Below are positions 1 through 7,109 of a stretch of 64,000 bases of DNA, piece by piece. The notes under the pieces are model-generated. The model was not told the DNA's origin and ran no database searches. It saw only the letters and a program-made list of their open reading frames with translations. How positions within the stretch are numbered: the stretch's first letter is position 1; each line of letters begins with the position of its first letter. Source of the stretch: Pseudomonas laurylsulfatiphila (GTDB lineage Bacteria > Pseudomonadota > Gammaproteobacteria > Pseudomonadales > Pseudomonadaceae); contig NZ_NIRS01000002.1 of assembly GCF_002934665.1 (NCBI RefSeq), positions 372,001 through 436,000 of the forward strand, written 5' to 3'. Made by a program: the position numbers and the translations under genes.

Positions 1-595
1 CGTGATCGCCATGGATCACCCCTTCGTAGCCTTCGATGCCGGTCAGGGCCAGGGCCGGTTGCGCGGCGATGGCCTTGGCCAGGTCGAGCACTTCCTGTTC
101 GCTGCGGCAACCGCAACGCCCGCCGACCACGCCGTATTCGATCATCACGTTCAGGCGCACGCCACGGGAGGCGAAGTAGGCACCGAGGTCGGCGACGTTG
201 TCCGGGTGATCGACCATGCAATAGAAGTCGAACGTCGGGTCGGCCAGCAGGTCGGCGATCAATGCCATGTTCGGCGTGCCGACCAACTGGTTGGCCATCA
301 GGACACGGCGCACGCCATGGGCGTAGGCGGCGCGGGTTTGCGTGGCGCTAGCCAGGGTGATGCCCCAGGCACCGGCGTCCAGTTGGCGACGGAACAACGC
401 CGGGGTCATGCTGGTTTTGCCATGGGGCGCCAGTTCCGCGCCGCTGTCGCTGACGAACGCCTGCATCCAGCGGATGTTGTGTTCCAGCGCCTCGCGGTGC
501 AGTACCAGCGCAGGCAGGCTGACATCACGCACCAGGCTGGCACCGATGGGCGCCGCGCCTTTATCCACGTTGGCAGTATGGGGGGCAGAAGACAT
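1..595 (-). CDS. Fold-type III PLP enzyme, D-threonine aldolase / amino acid deaminase-like (3' end outside window)
   Basis: The first 198 codons are present; the rest runs off the left edge. The product resembles the alanine racemase N-terminal barrel of D-threonine aldolase and D-serine dehydratase-like enzymes. The motif APHGKTSMTP near residue 60 holds the Lys expected to bind pyridoxal phosphate, and an EYGVVGGRCGCR stretch follows. The gene starts 40 nt after the IclR stop on the same strand and shares an operon direction with RidA and an amino acid ABC transporter. RidA proteins remove enamine/imine products made by such PLP deaminases, which supports a deaminase or aldolase acting on an imported amino acid. 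The substrate cannot be read from the sequence. Confidence 0.8.
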   Translation of the reverse strand, partial: MSSAPHTANVDKGAAPIGASLVRDVSLPALVLHREALEHNIRWMQAFVSDSGAELAPHGKTSMTPALFRRQLDAGAWGITLASATQTRAAYAHGVRRVLMANQLVGTPNMALIADLLADPTFDFYCMVDHPDNVADLGAYFASRGVRLNVMIEYGVVGGRCGCRSEQEVLDLAKAIAAQPALALTGIEGYEGVIHGDH

Positions 596-634
596 GGTCG
601 AACTCCTCGTTCACGCGGCTGCAGGCAGCCACTG

Positions 635-1399
635 TTATTCGTTGATGCGACGGGCCAGGCTATTGGCACTTGCGATCAGCACCCGGCGGTAGTCGTTGTA
701 GTTTTTCTTCGCATCAGCCCGTGGGGCGACGATGCACAGGGTCGCGATGGCCACGCCGTCGGGGTTTTTGACCGGCGCGGCGAAGCAATGGGTAAAGGTG
801 TCGGCGACGCTATCGAAAGAAAAGAATCCATCGATACCGGCCTGACGGATTTCCTTGAGGAACTGCGCAAGCTCCAAGCGTTCGCCATCGGGCAGGATGA
901 AGTCGTCGTGGTCGATCAGGTCGACGATCTCCTGGTCGCTCAGGTGCGCCAGCAACAGGCGCCCGGAAGCGGTCCAGGGGATGGGCGCGTTTTCGCCGAT
1001 GTCCGAGGAAATGCGAAAGTGCCGCTCGCCTTCCTTCATCAGCGCCACGGTGTATTTGCGCCCGTTGAGCAGGCACATCTGCGCGGTTTCATGGGTCTGG
1101 CTGACGATGTCCTGCAAGGCGTGATCGGCCTCGCGGGTCAGGTCGAAATGGCGCAGGTGCGCCTGGCCGAGAAAGTACAGCTGACGACCAAGGTAGACAT
1201 GACCGTCCTTGCCCACCGGCTCCAGGATCCGCCGTTCCAGCAGCGAGGCCACCAGTTCGTAGACCGTGGATTTGGGGCTGCCGATACCGTTGGCGATGTC
1301 GTTCGGGCGCAAGGGCTGGCCGATCTCCTTGAGGAAATCGAGGATATCGAACGCCCGGTCCAGACCGCGTGCCCGGCGCTTGATGGTGTCTTCGGTCAT
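635..1399 (-). CDS. IclR-family transcriptional regulator
   Basis: The 254-residue protein has the IclR layout: an N-terminal winged helix (about residues 7-70, containing RALDRAFDIL-like and GSPKSTVYELVASL stretches) and a C-terminal IclR effector domain. The open frame continues upstream to 1489, but those extra 30 codons read through a REP hairpin (encoding KIAACGSSY), so I chose ATG at 1399 (MTEDTIKRR). It sits between ridA and the PLP enzyme gene, so it probably controls this amino acid uptake and deamination operon. Effector unknown. Confidence 0.9.
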   Translation of the reverse strand: MTEDTIKRRARGLDRAFDILDFLKEIGQPLRPNDIANGIGSPKSTVYELVASLLERRILEPVGKDGHVYLGRQLYFLGQAHLRHFDLTREADHALQDIVSQTHETAQMCLLNGRKYTVALMKEGERHFRISSDIGENAPIPWTASGRLLLAHLSDQEIVDLIDHDDFILPDGERLELAQFLKEIRQAGIDGFFSFDSVADTFTHCFAAPVKNPDGVAIATLCIVAPRADAKKNYNDYRRVLIASANSLARRINE

Positions 1400-1425
1400 T
1401 TCAGTATGCTCACTCAATGATGCCC

Positions 1426-1517
1426 TGTAGGAGCTGCCGCAGGCTGCGATCTTTTGATCTTGCCTTTGGTCCCGTACAAAAAACGGCAAAAGATCGCAGC
1501 CTTCGGCAGCTCCTACA
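1426..1517. repeat. REP hairpin, GTAGGAGCTGCCGCAGG type
   Basis: Two inverted arms (GTAGGAGCTGCCGCAGG and its complement, followed inward by CTGCGATCTTTTG) enclose a short spacer. It fills the gap between ridA and the IclR gene. The same arms recur at least eight times in the window. Confidence 0.9.
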
Positions 1518-1531
1518 AGAGCAACAGCCGA

Positions 1532-1921
1532 TCAGGCCTTTTTCTTGTACGCAATGCAGTCGATCTCGACCTTGCAGTCGACCATCATGTTCGCCTGCAC
1601 ACAGGCCCGTGCCGGGGCGTGCTCGGGTTTGAAGTACTCGGCGAAGACCTTGTTGAAACTGGTGAAATCCCGCGGATCCTCCAGCCACACGCCAGCACGC
1701 ACCACGTCTTCCAGGCCATAACCGGCCTCCTGGAGAATCGCGATCAGGTTCTTCATGGTCTGGTGGGTCTGTTCGACAATGCCGCCAGTAATGATCTCGC
1801 CGTCCACCGCCGGCACCTGCCCGGAAACGTGCAGCCAGCCATCGGCTTCAACGGCGCGGGCGAAAGGGCGAGGCTGACCGCCAGCGGCGGTACTGCCGGT
1901 GCCGTAACGAGTAATGCTCAT
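1532..1921 (-). CDS. RidA family enamine/imine deaminase
   Basis: The 129-residue protein has the length and sequence of the RidA/YjgF/UK114 family. Arg105 (in APARACVQ) matches the conserved Arg that holds the substrate carboxylate. RidA proteins form trimers and hydrolyse reactive 2-aminoacrylate-like intermediates to keto acids and ammonia in the cytoplasm. Here the gene lies between an amino acid ABC transporter and an IclR/PLP enzyme pair, so it is probably a pathway-dedicated paralogue and not the housekeeping RidA. The spacing to the ATPase gene upstream is about 30 nt, consistent with one transcript. Confidence 0.93.
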   Translation of the reverse strand: MSITRYGTGSTAAGGQPRPFARAVEADGWLHVSGQVPAVDGEIITGGIVEQTHQTMKNLIAILQEAGYGLEDVVRAGVWLEDPRDFTSFNKVFAEYFKPEHAPARACVQANMMVDCKVEIDCIAYKKKA

Positions 1922-1951
1922 GAGTGTTTCTCCTGATTGAAAATTGAAGGA

Positions 1952-2758
1952 TCAAAAACGGGTGCTTTTGAGAAATTCCGCCAGTCGTGGCGATTGCGGG
2001 CGCTCGAACAGGTCCTTGGGCGGCCCCTGCTCTTCGATACGTCCCTGATTCATGAAGACGATCTTGTCCGAGACCTCGAAGGCAAAGCGCATTTCGTGGG
2101 TCACCAACAGCATGGTCATGCCGTCTTCGGCCAGGCCCTTGATCACGCTCAACACTTCGCCGACCAGCTCCGGGTCCAGCGCCGAGGTCACTTCGTCGAA
2201 CAGCATCAGGCTCGGGTTCATCGCAATCGCCCGGGCAATCGCCACGCGCTGCTGCTGGCCACCGGACAACTGACCGGGAAAGTGGTCGCGCCGTTCCAGC
2301 AGGCCGACGCGCTCCAGCCATTTCTCGGCCAGGGCCACGGCCTCGTCCTTGTGCAGTTTCTTCACCTTGAGCAGGCCCAGGGTGACGTTCTGCAACGCGG
2401 TCAGGTGCGGGAACAGGTTGAACTGCTGAAACGCCATGCCGGTCATGGCGCGATGCCGGGCGATGACTTTTTCCGGATGACGCACGCGCTTGCCGTTAAT
2501 CTCGTCATAGCCGATGGACTCGCCATCGAGCAGGATCTGCCCGCCCTGGAACTCTTCGAGCATGTTCACGCAACGCAGCAATGTGGTCTTGCCCGAGCCG
2601 CTGGAACCGATCAAGGTCACCACATTGCCGCGCTGCATGCTCAGGTCGACGCCCTTGAGCACTTCGAGCTGATCGTAACGCTTGTGCAGGCCGCGAATGT
2701 CCAGCAGGGGTTGGCCGTTTTGAGCAGGATTTTGTGCAGGGTTTTGAGTCTGAGTCAT
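1952..2758 (-). CDS. Polar amino acid ABC transporter, ATP-binding protein
   Basis: This 268-residue ATPase is of the HisP/GlnQ type. Walker A is GSSGSGKTT (51-59), the signature LSGGQ lies at 164-168 and Walker B LMLFDE at 184-189, followed by an H-loop (VTHEM). The N-terminus has a small NPAQ repeat ahead of the domain. It overlaps the end of the neighbouring permease gene by 4 nt (ATGA). It would power import of an amino acid captured by the binding protein at 4141-4989. Substrate specificity is not visible. Confidence 0.95.
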   Translation of the reverse strand: MTQTQNPAQNPAQNGQPLLDIRGLHKRYDQLEVLKGVDLSMQRGNVVTLIGSSGSGKTTLLRCVNMLEEFQGGQILLDGESIGYDEINGKRVRHPEKVIARHRAMTGMAFQQFNLFPHLTALQNVTLGLLKVKKLHKDEAVALAEKWLERVGLLERRDHFPGQLSGGQQQRVAIARAIAMNPSLMLFDEVTSALDPELVGEVLSVIKGLAEDGMTMLLVTHEMRFAFEVSDKIVFMNQGRIEEQGPPKDLFERPQSPRLAEFLKSTRF

Positions 2759-3417
2759 GGCAAAGCCACCCGTTTTTCAATGTGCCGGCCGAGTAACTCG
2801 ATGCCGTAGTTGATGACGAAGAACAGGAAACCGGCGAACAGGTAAAACTCCAGGGTCATGAAGGTCCGGGCGATGATCTGCTGGGTGCTGAGCAGCAATT
2901 CCGCCACGCCGATCACCGACAACAGGGTCGAGGCCTTGACGATTTCGGTCGACGAGTTGACCCAGGTCGGCAGGATCTGCCGCAACGCCTGGGGCAACAG
3001 TACATAGCCGAGCGCCTGGTAGAACGTCAGGCCGATGGCCTTGCTCGCCTCCATCTGCCCACGCGGCAATGCCTGCAAGGCGCCGCGCACGATCTCGGCG
3101 ACGTGGGAGCCGCAGAACAGAGTCAAACCCAGCGCACCGGCCTGGAACGCGCCGATCTGCCAGCCCAGCGCCGGGGCCATGTAAAAGCACGCCAGCACCA
3201 GCACGAACACGGGTGTGCCGCGAATCACATCGACATAAAAACGAAACGGCGCGCGCATCCAGAATTTGCCGTAGGTCAGCACCAGCCCGGTGACCACACC
3301 CACCAGCGTGCCGAGCAGAATCGCCAGCACCGACACCTGGACACTGGTCAGAAAGCCTTGCCACAGCACTTCCCGCGCCACCCACAACTCATGCAACCAA
3401 CTCGGGGATTCGTACAT
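2755..3417 (-). CDS. Polar amino acid ABC transporter permease
   Basis: The 220-residue inner-membrane protein of the HisMQ family has several hydrophobic helices and the EAA loop region ([27 protein letters not shown]) that contacts the ATPase. It follows the second permease gene by 9 nt and overlaps the ATPase gene by 4 nt. The pair probably forms a heterodimeric channel. No unusual residues are evident. Confidence 0.94.
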   Translation of the reverse strand: MYESPSWLHELWVAREVLWQGFLTSVQVSVLAILLGTLVGVVTGLVLTYGKFWMRAPFRFYVDVIRGTPVFVLVLACFYMAPALGWQIGAFQAGALGLTLFCGSHVAEIVRGALQALPRGQMEASKAIGLTFYQALGYVLLPQALRQILPTWVNSSTEIVKASTLLSVIGVAELLLSTQQIIARTFMTLEFYLFAGFLFFVINYGIELLGRHIEKRVALP

Positions 3418-3426
3418 GGGGAGCTC

Positions 3427-4119
3427 CTATCGGCGAATCGCCAGACGCTGTTCGAGGTAACGCAGCATCATGGCAATGAGGTAACAGGCCGCCACATAGA
3501 GCGCCGTGGTCACCAGCCAGGTTTCAATCACCCGGTAACTCTCGACATTGATCTTGCGCGCGTAATAGGTCAGCTCCGGCACCGCAATCGCGGCCGCCAG
3601 CGAGGTGTCCTTGAACAGCGAAATGAAGTTGTTCGACAGGGCCGGCAACACGTTGCGCAGCATCACCGGCACGGTGACGTAGGCCTTGACCTGCCACTCG
3701 CCCAGCCCGATGGCCAACCCGGCTTCGCGCTGACCCTTGGGAATGCTCAGCAATCCACCGCGGAACACTTCGGTCAGATAGGCCCCGGCATACAGCGACA
3801 GGGTGATGATGAACGAGGGGATCTTGTCCAGGCGGATGCCAAGGCTTGGCAAGGCAAAGTAGATCAACAGAATCAACACCAGGATCGGCGTGTTACGAAT
3901 CACCGTGACATACACCGACGCCATCACCCGCAATGCGCGGTGCCTGGACAGCAAGGCAAACGCCATCATCAGGCCGATCACGCATCCGATGGCGATCGAC
4001 ACCAGCGCCAGTTCAAGGCCCAGGCCGAGCCCCGCCAGCAAGGTGTCGAAGTCGCGCCAGACGGCGGCAAAGTTCAACTGATAGTTCATGGTCAGCAGTA
4101 CCTGAACGGGGCGATTCAT
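3427..4119 (-). CDS. Polar amino acid ABC transporter permease
   Basis: This is the second HisMQ-type permease, with the EAA loop in GQREAGLAIGLGEWQVKAYV. ATG at 4119 is preceded by a GTG at 4122 and a purine-rich stretch; a further in-frame ATG at 4089 (MNYQLNF) is the more typical family start, so the exact N-terminus is uncertain by ten residues. It lies 21 nt after the binding-protein gene. Confidence 0.93.
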   Translation of the reverse strand: MNRPVQVLLTMNYQLNFAAVWRDFDTLLAGLGLGLELALVSIAIGCVIGLMMAFALLSRHRALRVMASVYVTVIRNTPILVLILLIYFALPSLGIRLDKIPSFIITLSLYAGAYLTEVFRGGLLSIPKGQREAGLAIGLGEWQVKAYVTVPVMLRNVLPALSNNFISLFKDTSLAAAIAVPELTYYARKINVESYRVIETWLVTTALYVAACYLIAMMLRYLEQRLAIRR

Positions 4120-4140
4120 CACCGCCCCGCTCTCACGGGA

Positions 4141-4989
4141 TCATTGAAATTCGACGGGGAAACCAATCTTCGGTGACGGCAGATCGACACCGAACCACTG
4201 CTTGAACGACGCCGCGTAAGTCGGGAATTCAACACCGGTCATGGCTTCATGCAGGGTGGTGTTGACGAAATTCAGCCAGTCCTGGTCGCCGCGCTTGACC
4301 GCGCACGCATAGGTCTGCGGGCTCCAGGCGTAGGCCGGGCTGCGATAACGGCCAGGGTTCTGCACCATCAGGTACTTCACCGAAGACTGGTCGGTGGCCG
4401 CCGCGTCGGCCCGACCGGAGTTCACAGCCTGGTACATCAGGTCCACGCTGTCGTACTGATCGACCTTGGCCTTGGGCAGCGCCTGGTGCACCAGCTCCTC
4501 GGCGTAGACGTTTTGCAGCACTGCCACGGTGACGCTGTCACCGGCGGCCTGCATGTCGTCGATTTCCTTGTACTTGCTGTTCGTCGGCAACAGCAGGCCG
4601 ACACCTTCGCGGTAATACGGCAGGGTAAACGCCACTTGCTGGGCGCGGCTGGCGGTCACGGTGATGAACTGGCAACTGATGTCGACCTTGTCGGTCAGCA
4701 GGTTCGGAATCCGCGCATCGGACGACTGCACCACGTATTCAACCTTGGTCGGATCGTTGAACAAGCCCTTGGCGATCATGTGCCCGATATCGATATCGAA
4801 CCCCTGCAACTTGCCGTCCGCGCCCTGGAAGTGCCACGGCGCATTCGTGCTGCCGGTGCCCACAATCAGTTTGCCGCGGGCCAGAACACTATCGAGCTTG
4901 CTGTCCGCCGCCTGGGCCACGCCCATGGCAGCGGCTGAAGCTGCGAAAAGAAAAACACACGCTTTGAACAAGGATGGTCGGCGATGCAT
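4141..4989 (-). CDS. Periplasmic amino acid-binding protein of the ABC transporter
   Basis: The 282-residue protein belongs to the SBP_bac_3 family. It begins with a cleavable signal peptide (hydrophobic segment ending GVAQAADS) and continues with the two-lobed binding fold, including VGTGSTNAPWHF and GFDIDIGHMIAKG. I chose ATG 4989 because GGAG lies about nine bases upstream; GTG 4998 is also in frame. It is the first gene of the leftward operon, so the promoter should lie in 4990-5256. The ligand is probably a polar amino acid handled by the downstream RidA/PLP enzyme. Confidence 0.94.
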   Translation of the reverse strand: MHRRPSLFKACVFLFAASAAAMGVAQAADSKLDSVLARGKLIVGTGSTNAPWHFQGADGKLQGFDIDIGHMIAKGLFNDPTKVEYVVQSSDARIPNLLTDKVDISCQFITVTASRAQQVAFTLPYYREGVGLLLPTNSKYKEIDDMQAAGDSVTVAVLQNVYAEELVHQALPKAKVDQYDSVDLMYQAVNSGRADAAATDQSSVKYLMVQNPGRYRSPAYAWSPQTYACAVKRGDQDWLNFVNTTLHEAMTGVEFPTYAASFKQWFGVDLPSPKIGFPVEFQ

Positions 4990-5256
4990 GGCAAGCACTC
5001 CAGGGTGATGTGTATTCCGCTATACCGGAACGTGGTATGTAACAACGGAATAGACAGCAGAAAGTGTGCCACAGGAAGTGGAGGGAATGTGAGGGGGATT
5101 GAAATTTGTTTTGAATCAGAGGGATGCGTGCAGACAGAAAAAAGCGTTACCAACCGCACGAAACCTTGACCGCTACCGTTGGCTACATATGGCGGGTATC
5201 CGCTTCACAACCGGGCGTTTGGAGGGCCGGTACGCTGATGAGCAATCCGTTCTGAC

Positions 5257-5661
5257 CTAGTGCTTGAATGACGTCATCACCCGTTCGGCATTTTCATCGC
5301 AACTCATGCCCTCCGGCTTGGCCTGGATGGTGTCGATCCACCCCAACAACTGCGCCTTGCTATGGGCCAGGTGCCGTTGCATCTCTTCGATCTGCTCGAT
5401 CTTGCGATGCAGGCCCGCCATCAACTCATCGTGCTTGAACGCACCGGTCACATTATCCGGGAGCAACTGCTTGAGTTCTTCCAGGCTGAAACCGGCCTGT
5501 TGTGCGCATTGGATCAGTTGCAGGGTTTGCAGCGCCTGTTGCGAGTAACGCCGATACCCGTTGGCAGAACGCTCGACCTGCCGGATCAAGCCCTGAGACT
5601 CGTAAAAACGGATGCGCGATGCGGTCAGGCCACTCAACTGCGCCAATTCACCAATTTTCAT
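5257..5661 (-). CDS. MerR-family transcriptional regulator
   Basis: The 134-residue protein has an N-terminal MerR winged helix (MKIGELAQLSGLTASRIRFY...GYRRYS) followed by a long dimerisation helix and a short tail with one Cys (MSCDEN). It lacks the paired metal-binding cysteines of CueR/ZntR. It is divergent from the oxidoreductase at 5738, and the shared intergenic region has a MerR-type promoter. Aldehyde- or electrophile-sensing relatives (NmlR/AdhR group) are the best comparison, but this is inferred from the operator and target type, not from an alignment. Confidence 0.92.
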   Translation of the reverse strand: MKIGELAQLSGLTASRIRFYESQGLIRQVERSANGYRRYSQQALQTLQLIQCAQQAGFSLEELKQLLPDNVTGAFKHDELMAGLHRKIEQIEEMQRHLAHSKAQLLGWIDTIQAKPEGMSCDENAERVMTSFKH

Positions 5662-5680
5662 TGCGGCCTCATTTGCCTGC

Positions 5681-5711
5681 TTGACATTAAAGTTAACTTT
5701 AAGCTTAGCCT
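5681..5711 (+). promoter_or_regulatory. MerR-type promoter and operator for the oxidoreductase gene
   Basis: TTGACA (5681-5686) is a perfect -35 box. A 19-nt spacer separates it from TAGCCT (5706-5711). A perfect 16-bp palindrome, TTAAAGTTAACTTTAA (5687-5702), fills the spacer. The long spacer with a central palindrome is the hallmark of promoters that MerR regulators activate by untwisting DNA. Confidence 0.8.
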
Positions 5712-5737
5712 CTGCTCATCAGTATGAGGAGTCAAGC

Positions 5738-6961
5738 ATGTCACCCTTCCAAACCTTGAATTTGCCCAACGGCCAGACCATCGGCAATCGCATAGCCAAA
5801 GCCGCGATGGAGGAGAACCTCGCCAACACCGACCAGGTACCCGATCAGGCGCTGCTTCGCCTGTATCAGGCCTGGGCCGAAGGCGAAGCCGGTTTGTTGC
5901 TGACCGGCAATGTGATGATCGACCGCCGCGCCATGACCGGCCCCGGTGGTGTCGCACTGGAGGACGAGCGAAACCTGGAACGCTTCCGCCAGTGGGCCCG
6001 TGTCGGCCGGGCCGGCGGTGCGCACTTCTGGATGCAACTCAACCACCCTGGCCGCCAGACCATGGCCAACCTTGGCCAGCAAGCACTGGCGCCGTCGGCG
6101 GTTGCGCTGGATCTCGGCCAGTTCTCGAAGATGTTCGCCGAACCCAAACCCATGGACGAGGACGACATCCAGGAGGTGATCCGACGTTTCGCCACCAGTG
6201 CCGCACTGGCGGAGAAAGCCGGTTTTACCGGCGTGCAGATCCACGCCGCCCATGGCTACCTGCTCAGCCAGTTCCTGTCGCCGCTGACCAATCGACGCAC
6301 TGATCGCTGGGGTGGTTCGCTGGAGAATCGCGCGCGCCTGCTGCTGTCCGTCGTCGAGGCGGTTCGCCAGGCGGTGTCGCCGCAATTTTGTGTGTCGGTA
6401 AAGCTCAACTCAGCGGATTTCCAGCGCGGTGGTTTCGATGCCGATGATGCACGGCAAGTGATCCAGTGGCTCAACGAGCAACCGATCGACCTGCTCGAAC
6501 TCTCCGGCGGCAGTTACGAAGCACCGGCCATGCAAGGCGAAGCGCGCGACGGCCGGACCCTGGCCCGGGAGGCGTACTTTCTGGAAATGGCCGGTGAACT
6601 GGCCAGCGTGGCACGCATGCCAGTGATGGTGACCGGCGGGATCCGGCGTCTGGCAATCGTCGAACAGGTCCTCGACAGCGGCATCGCCATGGCGGGCATC
6701 GGCACCGCGCTGGCCGTGGAGCCGCACCTGGTCAAACATTGGCGCGAAGGCAAGAACAGCCACCCACAACTGCCGCCGATCCGCTGGAAGCGCAAACCCC
6801 TGGCGGCGCTGGCGAGCATGGCGGTGGTGAAGTTCCAGCTGCATCGCTTGAGCCGTGGGCGCAAAACCCGACCTGAGGTTTCGGCGCTATGGGCGTTGAT
6901 TGTCGACCGGTTGTACATTGGCAAGCGTACCCGGCAGTATCGGCAGACGATGGGCAAGTGA
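5738..6961 (+). CDS. NADH:flavin oxidoreductase, Old Yellow Enzyme family
   Basis: The 407-residue FMN-dependent TIM barrel carries typical family motifs: NRIAKAAMEE near the start, NHPGRQTM, QIHAAHGYLLSQFLSP and LENRARLLL. Such enzymes reduce activated C=C bonds of enals, enones or nitro compounds with NAD(P)H. The start ATG 5738 follows AGGAG at 5726-5730; an upstream in-frame start at 5612 would read antisense through the merR gene. Control by the divergent MerR protein suggests induction by reactive electrophiles. The physiological substrate is unknown. Confidence 0.92.
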   Translation: MSPFQTLNLPNGQTIGNRIAKAAMEENLANTDQVPDQALLRLYQAWAEGEAGLLLTGNVMIDRRAMTGPGGVALEDERNLERFRQWARVGRAGGAHFWMQLNHPGRQTMANLGQQALAPSAVALDLGQFSKMFAEPKPMDEDDIQEVIRRFATSAALAEKAGFTGVQIHAAHGYLLSQFLSPLTNRRTDRWGGSLENRARLLLSVVEAVRQAVSPQFCVSVKLNSADFQRGGFDADDARQVIQWLNEQPIDLLELSGGSYEAPAMQGEARDGRTLAREAYFLEMAGELASVARMPVMVTGGIRRLAIVEQVLDSGIAMAGIGTALAVEPHLVKHWREGKNSHPQLPPIRWKRKPLAALASMAVVKFQLHRLSRGRKTRPEVSALWALIVDRLYIGKRTRQYRQTMGK

Positions 6962-6991
6962 TTCAAATTTGAGGTTGGCAGGTACACCGCT

Positions 6992-7086
6992 TTCGCGAGC
7001 AGGCTCGCTCCCACAGGGGTTTTTCGGGCGATTACAAAGTTTGTGTTCAACACAGATCATTTGTGGGAGCGAGCCTGCTCGCGAAG
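6992..7086. repeat. REP doublet, GCGAGCAGGCTCGCTCCCACA type
   Basis: Two inverted copies of TTCGCGAGCAGGCTCGCTCC face each other across about 45 nt. It lies between the convergent oxidoreductase and chlD genes and may act as a transcription barrier. Confidence 0.9.
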
Positions 7087-7109
7087 AGGCCGGAACTGCC
7101 AAACAGAAC

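Noticed and set aside
2..1420. 472-codon plus-strand frame at the left edge
   Set aside because: It is the complement of the PLP enzyme and IclR genes, which have clear family motifs.
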